Shown here piece by piece: positions 1-9,038 of a DNA stretch of 64,000 nt. The stretch covers positions 806,001-870,000 of the forward strand of contig NZ_JBEPSD010000001.1 of assembly GCF_040548735.1 (NCBI RefSeq), read 5' to 3'. The first letter of the stretch is position 1, and each line of letters starts with the position of its first letter. This DNA comes from Rhodanobacter soli (GTDB lineage Bacteria > Pseudomonadota > Gammaproteobacteria > Xanthomonadales > Rhodanobacteraceae). The notes under the pieces were generated by a model that did not search any database, had not been told where the DNA came from, and saw only the letters and a list, made by a program, of their open reading frames with translations. Position numbers and translations under genes: made by a program.

Positions 1-876
1 GTGGCGTTCTTGCTGGTGATCGCGGCCACCGCGCTGGGCGGCTCGCGCGTGCCGGTGGGCGAGTTTCCCGACCATACGCCATACCTCGGGCTGGACTGGT
101 TCATCCTGGACCTGCTCGGTTCCACGCTGATCTTCGTGGTGATCGAGAAGCTGTTTCCGTTGTACCGGGGCCAGGCGATCTTCCGCAAGGAATGGCAGAC
201 CGACCTGAAGCATTTCGCGGTGAACCATTTCATCGTGGGGCTGGCGCTGCTCACGGTGAACTTCCTGCTGCACCACCTGTTCGGCTGGCTGGTCAGCAGC
301 AACTTCCAGCAGACCGTACGCGACATTCCATTCCTGCCGCAGCTGCTGCTGTGCGTGCTGGTGGCCGACCTGGCGCAATACTGGACGCATCGCGCGTATC
401 ACGAGGTGCCGTTCCTGTGGCGCTTCCATGCGGTGCACCACAGCGTGAAGACGATGGACTGGCTGGCCGGCTCGCGCCAGCACATGCTGGAGCTGATCGC
501 CACCCGTGTCTGCGTGCTGGCACCGCTGTACATCCTCGGTTTCAGCGAGGCGGTGATGAACGGCTACATCCTGATCGTGGGCTTCCAGGCAGTGTTCAAC
601 CACGCCAACGTGCACCTGCCGTGGGGACCGCTGAAGTACCTGATCGTGACGCCGGACTTCCACCATTGGCACCACGCCTCCGACGACGAGGCGATCGACC
701 GCAACTACGCCGCGCACTATGCGTTCATCGACTACCTGTTCGGCACCGCGGTGAAGTCGACGAAGAAATTTCCGGAGCGCTACGGCGTGGTCGGCGACTA
801 CATGCCCGTCGGTTTCGTCCGGCAGCAGCTGTTTCCGTTCCGCGGCAGCAAGGCACCCGCCGAATCGCCGGAATGA
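1..876 (+). CDS. Sterol desaturase / fatty acid hydroxylase family protein (5' end cut by window)
   Basis: Integral membrane di-iron oxygenase of the fatty acid hydroxylase superfamily. The three histidine clusters are visible: HRAYH near residue 130, HAVHH near 144 and HHWHH near 223, which are expected to bind the two irons on the cytoplasmic face. Several hydrophobic segments (about 3-12, 33-48, 75-92 and 108-122) fit membrane spans. Substrate (sterol, carotenoid or fatty acyl chain) cannot be told from sequence. The frame is open from base 1; the GTG there may be internal, because family members usually carry more N-terminal membrane sequence. It converges on yhdP, whose end lies 9 bp away. 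Confidence 0.8.
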   Translation: MAFLLVIAATALGGSRVPVGEFPDHTPYLGLDWFILDLLGSTLIFVVIEKLFPLYRGQAIFRKEWQTDLKHFAVNHFIVGLALLTVNFLLHHLFGWLVSSNFQQTVRDIPFLPQLLLCVLVADLAQYWTHRAYHEVPFLWRFHAVHHSVKTMDWLAGSRQHMLELIATRVCVLAPLYILGFSEAVMNGYILIVGFQAVFNHANVHLPWGPLKYLIVTPDFHHWHHASDDEAIDRNYAAHYAFIDYLFGTAVKSTKKFPERYGVVGDYMPVGFVRQQLFPFRGSKAPAESPE

Positions 877-885
877 CCGCGCCGG

Positions 886-3800
886 TCAGCGCTGGACCGA
901 GCCGGCCCTGGCCGGCGACGCGGCGCTGCCCGAGGCGGCCGGCAGACCGGGCACCTGCAGCGGCACGCTGCCGGCGGCAGGGACGTTGCCGACGGGATTG
1001 AGCAACGGCGCACTCGGCGGCGTGGCGCCGCGCTTCTCCACCAAGGTCATCACCGGGTTGTCCCAGCTGCCGGTGACCCGGTAGCGGGCACTGGCGGCCT
1101 GGTTCAGGCCCTTGCCGAGCAGGCCCTGCACGGCGAAGCCGGCCGCTGCGCCGATCGGGCCGCCGACCACCGCGCCGACCAGCGGCAGGCTGTTGCCGAC
1201 ATGCGGCACCACCAGCATCTGCTGGTCGTAGTCCTTCGCGCGCAGGCCGGTGCGGCCGGTGACGCTGATGTTTGCCGCCGAGCCGGCGATCACCAGGTTG
1301 TCGGTGGTGGCGTTGCCATTGGCCAGCTTGAAGTCGCCGGTGATCGAGTCGAACGCCAGCCCCTTGCCGAACACGTCGCCGAAATCCAGGGTGAGGCGGC
1401 GCGGCAGTTCGGTCAGCGAGACCAGGCCGAGCAACCGCCCCACGCCGGGCGACGCCGCCTCGGGAATGCGGCCGTCGTTGACCTGGATGCTGAGCGTGCC
1501 GTCCATGGTGGCCAGCGACAGTCCGCTGGGCGCACCGGGCCAGCTGGCGTCGAGCTGGTCGCGCGTCTTGCCGCCGTTGACCAGCCCGTCGAAACCGAGC
1601 GCGCCCAGCATCGCGCCGAGATCCTCGGCCGCGAAGTTGATCCGCATGTGGGTACGGCTGCTGCTGGCGTTGCCGTTCCAGTCGCCGCTGGCGTTGATCT
1701 GCACGCGGCTGGACAGCGCACGCAGTTGCTCGATGTGCAGGCCGTCCGCCGTCGGCCAGGTTTCCAGGCGCGCTTCGCCGAGCTTCGCGTCGCCCATGCG
1801 CAGATCACCCACCCACACGTGGAACGGCGGCAGCGCCGCCGGGTTGATCCCGGTGTTGGCCGGATCGCGCGCCGGCACCGCCGGTGTCGCGGCTGCCGGC
1901 ACCGCGGCGCCGGCAGCGGCTTTCGCCGGGTGGCTGGCGGCTTCGGCGGTGGGATCCTTCGGCCAGTACAGCCGCTTCAGCCGCGCAGTGACGCCGCGCT
2001 TGTCCAGTTCCTTCGTCGGCATGCTGTAGTTGCCGAGCATCGCCGGGCCATCCACGTCCACGCTGAGCACGTCCGGCTGCAGCGTGGCATGCAGCTTCAG
2101 CGCGCCCAGCTCGCGGCCGAACCATTCGGCCTGGTCGGTGCTGACGTCGAGGCTCTCCAGCCCCGGCCCGCCGCTGCCGCTGCCGGCCACCGCGCGCTGT
2201 ACCCAGCCGGTGACGTCGAGCCGGCTGGCGTGGCCGCGGATGCGCAGGTCGCGATCCGGCAAGGTTTCGGGCATCTGGCCGCCGAACGCCAGGGTGCCCG
2301 CCAACGGCCGCTGCCCACCGTCGGCCAGGCGCAGGTAGCCGCGCATCGCATCGCCCAGGCTGATCCGCAGCGCGCTGCCGCTGACCGGCAGGCTCATGGT
2401 CAGGTGCAGCGGCAGGCTGGTGCTGGCCGGCTTGTGCAGCGGCGCCGGCAGGTCCAGCGCGATCCCGTCCAGCGACGAATCCACGCTGAGGGTCTGCGCC
2501 AGCGCATCGCTGCCCGGCACATGCGTGATGGCAAAGCCGATGTCGAACGCGCTGCGTCCGTCGGCCAGTTGGCCGATCCATCCCAGCGACGGATAGTCCT
2601 GCACCAGCTCGGCCATGCGGTAGTTGCCGCGCAGCTGCGCCGACAGCACGGTGGCCGGGTCGCGGTTGGCCGCCGCGATCGCCAGTTGCAGGGTCGACGG
2701 CTGGCCGCGGAAACCGGCGTCCAGCGGGCCGGCCTGCATGCCGTGCGCATCGAATTTCAGCGGGCCGTTGAGCTTGTCCAGCTGGAGGTTCCATTCCGGC
2801 GCGCTGAGGTCGGCGTCCTTCAGCTGGGCCTGGCCGTCCAGCTGTGGCTCCCCGCCCGCCTTCAGCGGCAGCGCCAGGTGGAAGTCGAACGTGCCGCTGC
2901 CGCCCAGCTTCAGCTTGGCCAGGGTGTCGGCCTCGCGGCTGCCGATCGGGCTCTTGCGCACGAATTCCATCAGGCTGGCGCCGCTGCCGCTGCCCTGCAC
3001 GTTGAGGTCGAGCAGCGCGTCGTGGAAGTCCGGGATCACGGCGACCGCCCGCTCCGCCTTCACCCCGAGCGAGTGCCCGTCGCTGGCTTCGACCAGCATG
3101 CCGTTGTTGATGAAGTTGGCCACCGCGCTGACACCTTCGGCGCGCGGCCAGCCCTTGCCGTAGTCGAGGGTGAGGTCGCTGATCACCGCGCGCGCCTCGA
3201 AGCGCCCTTCGTTGTGCCGGAACGGCCAGTCGCGCAGGTCGCCGCGCACCAGCACCTGCGCTTCGTCGAGGCGGCCCGCCTGCAGGCCGCGATCGAGCCA
3301 GGCGATGGTACCGGGCGACATCGACCCCAGCGGCCAGAACAGCTTGGCGGCAGCCACCTCGGCATGATCCAGCTTCGCGTACATGTCCATGAACGGGGCG
3401 CCGCCCTGCGCCGGCAGGACCAGCTCGCCGCGGGCCTGGCCGGCATAGCCGGCGCCGGCGAAATCCAGCGCGTCGACGCCGATGTGCCAGTCGCCGTCCT
3501 GCGGCCAGAACGCCAGCGTGCCGGCCAGCGTCGACATCACGAACGGCTCGCGGAACTCATGCGGAAAACTCAGCGTGGTGGCCTGCGCCGGCAATTCCAG
3601 CGACAGCGCCTCGGCATCGCCGCGCAACTCGCCGTGCAGGCTGCTCACGCCCGGCAGCTTGCCCACCGGGTCGATGCCCAGGCCATTGAACGCCAGGTCG
3701 ACCGAATGCAGTCCCTCGGCATGATTCCAGTGCAACGCGAGCCGGTCCAGTTCGCCGCGCGGATGGCCGCTGCCCAGCCACTGAGCCAGTGCCGGCTTCA

Positions 3801-4872
3801 GCGCCGGCTTCAGGGCGAGCCACGGCAGCAGCGGCGCCAGCTGCAGCTTGCGCGCGGCGACGTCCACGCTGGCATTGTCGGTGCCGGGCTGGTGCAGGCC
3901 CAGCACCAGCGCGCTACCGTCGTCGCCGGCCCAGCGCACGTCGTAGCCATCACCCTCGCCGACATGGCGCACGCCGGCCAACCCATGCAGCGACGCCACG
4001 CTGGCCCTGCCGCCGGCGGGCGCGATCACCGCCAGCGTATCCAGGTCGAAACGGATCAGGCTGCGGCTCAGCCGGCCCTTGCGCCAGTCGAGCCACGCGC
4101 TCAGCTGGCCGCGGCCGTGGTCGACCGTGTAGCCGCCCATATCAATGCCGTCCAGCAACGGCTTCAGTTCGGTGCCATCGACGCTGGCCCATACCTGACC
4201 CGTGCTGCCGTCGTCGCGGAAGCGGCCGGCGGTGCGCACCGCCGCGCTCACGCCGTCGCGCCGCAGCACGCCGCCGAAGCGGATATGGTTGCCCTGGTGG
4301 CTCAGCCGCAGCTGTTTCGAGAGCAGCGTGTAGTGCTTGTCCAGGGTGGCGTCGGTGACCACCACGCGCAGGTCCTCCAACCACAGGTCCGCCGACAACC
4401 GGCCCAGCGACAGCGGCTGCCGGCCGCTGCCGCCGGCCACGCCGATGCCGTTGACGTGCCAGCCGTGGGCGTCGTGCAGCAGGTCCAGTTGCAGGTTGCG
4501 CACGTGCAGGTTGAGCAGGTGCCGCGACGGCAGCAGCCAGCCGCCGAAGTCGAGCTTCAGTTCCGATTCGGGCAGCTGCAGCACGGCGCCGCTCTCGCCG
4601 GCCGCCCCGATGGTCACCCCGTGCATCACGAACTCCGGGCCGGAGCCGGTCCAGCGCCCCTCCATCGAGGCAAAGCTGACCGGGCGCTGCAGCCGCGCAC
4701 TGAGTTGTGCGGCCACCCAGTCCGGGTGCCGCGCCAGCAGCGGCAGCAGCAACTGGGCCAGCGCCGCGACGACGGCAAGCAGGATCAGCGCGACCCCGGC
4801 GGTCCAGCCCGACGCGCGGGCGCAACGATGCAGCCGTCGCTGCCACAACGCGTTCACGCGCGGCGATCCCAC
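886..4872 (-). CDS. yhdP: YhdP family protein, AsmA-like envelope phospholipid transport protein
   Basis: Very long (1328 aa) envelope protein of the YhdP/TIGR02099 family. One N-terminal membrane anchor (about residues 23-46, rich in L, V and A) is followed by a periplasmic beta-rich body with the repeated AsmA-like pattern and a conserved C-terminal block around LVVPHVGNSLP and GPIGAAAGFA. In Escherichia coli YhdP, with TamB and YdbH, carries phospholipid from inner to outer membrane. The extreme C-terminus is Ala/Pro rich and looks low in complexity. It starts 21 bp after rng, the same rng-yhdP order as in enterobacteria, so the two are probably cotranscribed. Identity is clear from length, context and architecture. 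Confidence 0.9.
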   Translation of the reverse strand: MGSPRVNALWQRRLHRCARASGWTAGVALILLAVVAALAQLLLPLLARHPDWVAAQLSARLQRPVSFASMEGRWTGSGPEFVMHGVTIGAAGESGAVLQLPESELKLDFGGWLLPSRHLLNLHVRNLQLDLLHDAHGWHVNGIGVAGGSGRQPLSLGRLSADLWLEDLRVVVTDATLDKHYTLLSKQLRLSHQGNHIRFGGVLRRDGVSAAVRTAGRFRDDGSTGQVWASVDGTELKPLLDGIDMGGYTVDHGRGQLSAWLDWRKGRLSRSLIRFDLDTLAVIAPAGGRASVASLHGLAGVRHVGEGDGYDVRWAGDDGSALVLGLHQPGTDNASVDVAARKLQLAPLLPWLALKPALKPALAQWLGSGHPRGELDRLALHWNHAEGLHSVDLAFNGLGIDPVGKLPGVSSLHGELRGDAEALSLELPAQATTLSFPHEFREPFVMSTLAGTLAFWPQDGDWHIGVDALDFAGAGYAGQARGELVLPAQGGAPFMDMYAKLDHAEVAAAKLFWPLGSMSPGTIAWLDRGLQAGRLDEAQVLVRGDLRDWPFRHNEGRFEARAVISDLTLDYGKGWPRAEGVSAVANFINNGMLVEASDGHSLGVKAERAVAVIPDFHDALLDLNVQGSGSGASLMEFVRKSPIGSREADTLAKLKLGGSGTFDFHLALPLKAGGEPQLDGQAQLKDADLSAPEWNLQLDKLNGPLKFDAHGMQAGPLDAGFRGQPSTLQLAIAAANRDPATVLSAQLRGNYRMAELVQDYPSLGWIGQLADGRSAFDIGFAITHVPGSDALAQTLSVDSSLDGIALDLPAPLHKPASTSLPLHLTMSLPVSGSALRISLGDAMRGYLRLADGGQRPLAGTLAFGGQMPETLPDRDLRIRGHASRLDVTGWVQRAVAGSGSGGPGLESLDVSTDQAEWFGRELGALKLHATLQPDVLSVDVDGPAMLGNYSMPTKELDKRGVTARLKRLYWPKDPTAEAASHPAKAAAGAAVPAAATPAVPARDPANTGINPAALPPFHVWVGDLRMGDAKLGEARLETWPTADGLHIEQLRALSSRVQINASGDWNGNASSSRTHMRINFAAEDLGAMLGALGFDGLVNGGKTRDQLDASWPGAPSGLSLATMDGTLSIQVNDGRIPEAASPGVGRLLGLVSLTELPRRLTLDFGDVFGKGLAFDSITGDFKLANGNATTDNLVIAGSAANISVTGRTGLRAKDYDQQMLVVPHVGNSLPLVGAVVGGPIGAAAGFAVQGLLGKGLNQAASARYRVTGSWDNPVMTLVEKRGATPPSAPLLNPVGNVPAAGSVPLQVPGLPAASGSAASPARAGSVQR

Positions 4873-4893
4873 GCGGAGTTGTAGCGGCCGGTT

Positions 4894-6372
4894 TTACAGT
4901 AAGACGACATCAAACTGTTCCTGCGAATAATGCTCTTCGGCCTGGAAGCGTATGCTCTTGGAGATGAACTCTTCCAGTTCGGCCACCGCGCTGGATTCTT
5001 CTTCCAGGATCCGGTTCACCACGGCGGGGTTCGCCATCACCAGCAGCTTCTGCGCGTTGAACTGGCGCACCGCGCGGGTGATCTCGCGGAAGATCTCGTA
5101 GGTCACCGTTTCGGCGGTCTTCAGCACGCCGCGGCCGTTGCAGGTGGGGCACGGCTCGCACAGCTGGCGGGCCAGGCTCTCGGTGGTGCGCTTGCGGGTC
5201 ATCTCGACCAGGCCCAGCGCCGACATCGGGTACACCGTGGTCTTGGCGTGGTCGCGTGCCAGTCCCTTGCCGAGCATGCGCAACACCTGGCGCTTGTGCT
5301 CCTCATCGCTCATGTCGATGAAGTCGATGATGATGATGCCACCCAGATTGCGCAGGCGCAGCTGGCGCGCCGCCGCCTGCGCCGCCTCGAGGTTGGTGCG
5401 GTAGACGGTTTCCTCCAGGTTGCGCGTGCCCAGGTAGGCGCCGGTATTGACGTCGATCGTGGTCATCGCCTCGGTCTGATCGACGATCAGGTAGCCGCCG
5501 GACTTCAGCGGCACCTCCTTCTTCAGCGCGCGCTGCATCTCGTCCTCGACGCCGTACAGGTCGAAGATCGGCCGCTCGCCGTCGTAGTGCTCGATGCGGT
5601 CGTCCAGGTTCGGCATGAACTTGTGCACGAACTTGACCACCTTCTCGAACGTGGCGTGCGAATCCACCCGCACCTTCTCGATGTCCTCGTTGAGCATGTC
5701 GCGCAGGCTGCGCAGCGGCAGCGACAATTCCTCGTACACGCGCTCGCCGACCCTGGCCTTGGCGATGTTCTCCTGCACCACCCGCCACACCTTGCTCAGA
5801 TAAGTCACGTCGAACGCCAGCGACTCGGCGCTCTGGCCCTCGGCATTGGTGCGCACGATGTAGCCCAGCGGGGTGTCGCCGATCAGCGGAGTCAGCACGT
5901 CGCGCAGCCGCTGGCGTTCGGTCTCGTCCTCGATCCGCGCGGAAATGCCCAGGGTCCGGGCATACGGCAGCAGCACCAGGTAGCGCGAGGGAATCGACAG
6001 GTGCGCCGACAGCCGCGCGCCCTTGGTGCTGATCGGGTCCTTCACCACCTGCACCACGATTTCCTGGCCTTCGTGCACCAGTTCGCTGATCGAGGGCACG
6101 TGGCCATTGCCGTTGCCGTTCGATTCGGCGCCTTCGGGCGGCAGCGGGCGCACGATGTCCGAGGCGTGCAGGAACGCCGCGCGCTCCAGCCCGATCTCCA
6201 CGAACACCGCCTGCATGCCCGGCATCACCCGCTGCACGCGGCCCTTGTAGATATTCCCGACATAGCCGCGCCGGGATGCCCGCTCGACGTGCACCTCCTG
6301 CAACATGCCGTTCTCGACCACCCCGACCCGCGTCTCGCGCGGGGTCACGTTGATCAGGATTTCTTCGCTCAC
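4894..6372 (-). CDS. rng: Ribonuclease G
   Basis: Endoribonuclease of the RNase E/G family, 492 aa from the chosen start, close to the E. coli length of 489. The N-terminal S1 domain (about 35-125) is followed by the catalytic RNase H-like/DNase I-like core, with TIDVNTGAYLG near 300 and IIIDFIDM near 341 carrying the Mg-binding aspartates, and the Zn-link motif CPTCNG near 404. Roles known for the family are 16S rRNA 5' maturation and mRNA turnover. The start is GTG at 6372 (protein MSEEILINV), with GGGGGAG upstream; longer in-frame readings have no support. It is transcribed with yhdP. Confidence 0.95.
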   Translation of the reverse strand: MSEEILINVTPRETRVGVVENGMLQEVHVERASRRGYVGNIYKGRVQRVMPGMQAVFVEIGLERAAFLHASDIVRPLPPEGAESNGNGNGHVPSISELVHEGQEIVVQVVKDPISTKGARLSAHLSIPSRYLVLLPYARTLGISARIEDETERQRLRDVLTPLIGDTPLGYIVRTNAEGQSAESLAFDVTYLSKVWRVVQENIAKARVGERVYEELSLPLRSLRDMLNEDIEKVRVDSHATFEKVVKFVHKFMPNLDDRIEHYDGERPIFDLYGVEDEMQRALKKEVPLKSGGYLIVDQTEAMTTIDVNTGAYLGTRNLEETVYRTNLEAAQAAARQLRLRNLGGIIIIDFIDMSDEEHKRQVLRMLGKGLARDHAKTTVYPMSALGLVEMTRKRTTESLARQLCEPCPTCNGRGVLKTAETVTYEIFREITRAVRQFNAQKLLVMANPAVVNRILEEESSAVAELEEFISKSIRFQAEEHYSQEQFDVVLL

Positions 6373-6527
6373 CGCATACTCCCCCGGACAGATGATCTTT
6401 ATAGCGGTGCGGCCACGGACTGTCGATGAACCACGGCATGGAATCCGCATTACCGGGCCGGATAACGCAAAATGGACACTGGCGTGCGGCGTGCCGCCGC
6501 CCGACGAATCACCCTGGAGCTGAACGC

Positions 6528-7232
6528 ATGACGACGCCCACGACGACGCCGACCCTGCTGGCCTGGAGCGGGGGCAAGGACTGCCTGTTGGCCTTGCAGC
6601 GGCTGCTGGCCGATCCGCTATGGCAGGTGGTCGGCCTGCTCACCACGGTCAACCGCAATTACCAGCGCGTGGCCATGCACGGCACGCCGCGCGAGGTGCT
6701 GCAGGCACAGGCCGCCGCGCTGGGCCTGCCGCTGCTGGAGGTGATGCTGGACTGGCCCGGCAGCAACGAGGCCTACGAGGCGGCCCATACGCAGGCGCTG
6801 GTCGAGGCGCGCATGCGCTGGCCGGGGATCCGCCACTGCGCGTTCGGCGACCTGTTCCTGGAGGACGTGCGCGACTACCGCGTGCGCCAGCTCGGCCGCG
6901 AGAACTGGCGCGCGGTGTTCCCGCTGTGGGGCGAGGACACCGCCGCGCTGGCGCGCCGCTTCGTCGGCGAAGGCCATCGCGCGGTGCTGTGCTGTGTGGA
7001 CACCCAGCAGCTCGACGCGGAGTTTTGCGGCCGCGACTACGATGCCGCCCTGCTCGACGCGCTGCCGGCCGGCGTCGACCCCTGCGGCGAGCGCGGCGAA
7101 TTCCACACGCTGAGCTACGCCGGGCCGCTGTTCCGCCGGCCGCTCAAGTTGCGCCGCGGCGAATCGGTGCTGCGCGACGGGCGTTTCCAGTTCACCGATT
7201 TCCTGCTGGACGCGCATGCCGCGGCGGACTGA
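6528..7232 (+). CDS. Dph6-related ATP pyrophosphatase (adenine nucleotide alpha hydrolase)
   Basis: PP-loop ATP pyrophosphatase of the DUF71/Dph6 group, 234 aa. The ATP-binding motif SGGKD lies near residue 14, and the family signature ending GEFHT near residue 186 (CGERGEFHT) is intact. In eukaryotes and archaea relatives amidate diphthine on EF2; bacteria lack diphthamide, so the bacterial role is unknown and probably another ATP-dependent amidation. ATG at 6528 is preceded by GGAG. It overlaps the following glycosylase gene by 17 bp in another frame, so the two are likely translationally coupled. Confidence 0.85.
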   Translation: MTTPTTTPTLLAWSGGKDCLLALQRLLADPLWQVVGLLTTVNRNYQRVAMHGTPREVLQAQAAALGLPLLEVMLDWPGSNEAYEAAHTQALVEARMRWPGIRHCAFGDLFLEDVRDYRVRQLGRENWRAVFPLWGEDTAALARRFVGEGHRAVLCCVDTQQLDAEFCGRDYDAALLDALPAGVDPCGERGEFHTLSYAGPLFRRPLKLRRGESVLRDGRFQFTDFLLDAHAAAD

Positions 7233-7737
7233 GCGCCACATTCTGCCCGACCTGCTGCAGCCCGGGCTGGCGCTGGTGTTCTGCGGCACCGCCGCGGGTA
7301 GGCGCTCGGCGGCCGAGCGCGCCTACTACGCCCATCCCGGCAACCTGTTCTGGCGCGCGCTGTTCGAGGCCGGGCTGACCCCGCGCCTGCTGATGCCGGC
7401 GGAATTCCCGCAACTGCCCCGCTACGGCATCGGCCTCACCGACCTGGCCAAGCGCCACGCCGGCAACGACGACGAGCTGCCGCGCGACGCGTTCGACGCG
7501 CCCGCGTTGATCGCCAAGATCGAGCGCCATGCCCCGCGCCTGCTCGCCTTCACCAGCAAGAACGCGGCTCGCGCCGCGCTCGGTCACGCGGTCGGCTACG
7601 GGCTGCTGGACGAAACCATCGGCGGCACGCGGCTGTTCGTGCTGCCGTCGCCCTCCGGCCAGGCGCGCGGCCACTGGGACCTGGCGCCGTGGCTGGCATT
7701 GAGCGAGCTGTACCGCGCCATCCACGCCGCCCGGTAG
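7216..7737 (+). CDS. mug: G:T/U mismatch-specific DNA glycosylase (Mug family)
   Basis: Family 2 uracil-DNA glycosylase, 173 aa, as expected for Mug. Visible family elements are the N-terminal nucleotide pocket (CGTAAG near 22, replacing the GINPG form), YYAHPGNLFW near 35, a TSKNAAR segment near 112, and the minor-groove loop LPSPSG near 143. Members excise uracil, thymine opposite G, or ethenocytosine in base excision repair. The catalytic Asn of E. coli Mug is replaced by a small residue here, as in the thermophilic and actinobacterial subgroup, so substrate range may differ. The start overlaps the upstream ATP-pyrophosphatase gene. Confidence 0.85.
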   Translation: MPRRTERHILPDLLQPGLALVFCGTAAGRRSAAERAYYAHPGNLFWRALFEAGLTPRLLMPAEFPQLPRYGIGLTDLAKRHAGNDDELPRDAFDAPALIAKIERHAPRLLAFTSKNAARAALGHAVGYGLLDETIGGTRLFVLPSPSGQARGHWDLAPWLALSELYRAIHAAR

Positions 7738-7748
7738 GGCCAGCGGCT

Positions 7749-9038
7749 TCACTCGACCGGCGTGTGCCGGTATTTGCTGACACCCTCGGCGCGCACGATC
7801 GAGGCCTGGTTCGACCACGTGCGCCGGATGTAGGTGACCACCGCCGCGACCTCGCCGTCACTCAGCTGCTGCGCGAACGGCGGCATCGAGTACGGTCGCT
7901 GGTTCGCCGCGGTGACCGGCGCGAAGCCGCCGAGCAGGACCATGCGGGTCGCGTTGATGCCGGTCGGTTCGGTCACCGAGGAATTGCCGTCCAGCGGCGG
8001 ATAGACTCCCGCAACGCCCTCGCCGCGCTTGCCATGGCACTCGGCGCAGTGTTTCGCGTAAACCTTCCCGCCCTGTTCGGTCAGCGCCCTGGTGTCGAAC
8101 GGCGAACTCGGCTCGGCCAGAGGAGTCCTCGGCGGCAGCGACTGCAGATAGGTGGCGATCGCGCGCAGGTCGGCGTCGCTCATGTGCTGTGTGCTGTCCG
8201 ACACCACCGTGGCCATCGGGCCGAACGCCGTGCCCCTGGCGGACTGGCCGGTCTTCAGCAGGTCGACGATGTCCTGCGCGCTCCAGCCCTCCAGGCCACC
8301 GTTCTTCCGGGTGCTCAGGTCGGGCGCGTACCAGTTCTGCATCGGGATCTGGCCGCCGGTGAGGTGCACGTCCTGCGGCGTACCGCCGAGCGAGTCGCGC
8401 GCCGCATGGCATTCGTTGCAGTGGCCCAGGCCCTGCACCAGGTAGGCACCGCGGTTCCACTCGGCCGACTGCGCCGGATCAGGCTTGAACTCGCCTTCGC
8501 GGAAGTACAGCGTGCGCCAGGCCTTCAGGCTGTTGCGCACGCTGTATGGGAACGCCAGCGCCGGCGCGACGGCCGGCTGGTGCACCGGCGCCAGCGACTG
8601 CAAGTAGGCGAAGATCGCCAGCGCATCGTCGTGACTGACCTTGGTGTACGAGGTGTAGGAAAATGCCGGATACAGCAATTCGCCATGACGGCCCTTGCCG
8701 CTGTGCAGCGCCTGCCAGAAGTCCTCGAAGCTCCAGTCGCCCAGGCCGGTCTCGCGATCGGGCGTGATGTTGGGCACCGGGATATCGCCGAACGGCGTGG
8801 GCAGTGCACGCCCGCCGGCGTAGCGTGCACCGCCCTGCGCGGTGTGGCAGCCGGCGCAGTCGCCGATGGTGGCCAGGTATTCGCCCTTCGCGATCAGCAC
8901 CGGATCGCGCAAGGCGGTCGCCGCGACCTTGCTCGCGGCCTGCGGCGTCGGCCGGCTGCCGCCGCCGAACAACACCCAACCCAGCGCCAGCACCAGCAGC
9001 AGCGCGATCAGCAGCAACAGCCAACGCAGCCATTTCAT
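7749..9038 (-). CDS. Tri-haem c-type cytochrome, alcohol/aldehyde dehydrogenase electron-acceptor type
   Basis: Membrane-anchored cytochrome with three CXXCH haem sites: CAGCH at residues 61-65, CNECH near 205-209 and CAECH near 335-339. An N-terminal hydrophobic segment (about 5-24) acts as anchor or signal. Length (429 aa) and haem spacing match the cytochrome subunit of membrane-bound alcohol, aldehyde or gluconate dehydrogenases, which passes electrons to ubiquinone. No dehydrogenase subunit lies in this window. ATG at 9038 has AGGAG upstream and shares an ATGA overlap with the stop of the upstream cytochrome, so the two are cotranscribed. Confidence 0.88.
   Translation of the reverse strand: MKWLRWLLLLIALLLVLALGWVLFGGGSRPTPQAASKVAATALRDPVLIAKGEYLATIGDCAGCHTAQGGARYAGGRALPTPFGDIPVPNITPDRETGLGDWSFEDFWQALHSGKGRHGELLYPAFSYTSYTKVSHDDALAIFAYLQSLAPVHQPAVAPALAFPYSVRNSLKAWRTLYFREGEFKPDPAQSAEWNRGAYLVQGLGHCNECHAARDSLGGTPQDVHLTGGQIPMQNWYAPDLSTRKNGGLEGWSAQDIVDLLKTGQSARGTAFGPMATVVSDSTQHMSDADLRAIATYLQSLPPRTPLAEPSSPFDTRALTEQGGKVYAKHCAECHGKRGEGVAGVYPPLDGNSSVTEPTGINATRMVLLGGFAPVTAANQRPYSMPPFAQQLSDGEVAAVVTYIRRTWSNQASIVRAEGVSKYRHTPVE

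Noticed and set aside
1201-4884. Plus-strand open frame of 1227 codons opposite yhdP
   Set aside because: Same codon-bias effect; low-complexity Arg/Ala/Gln/His composition and no ribosome site.
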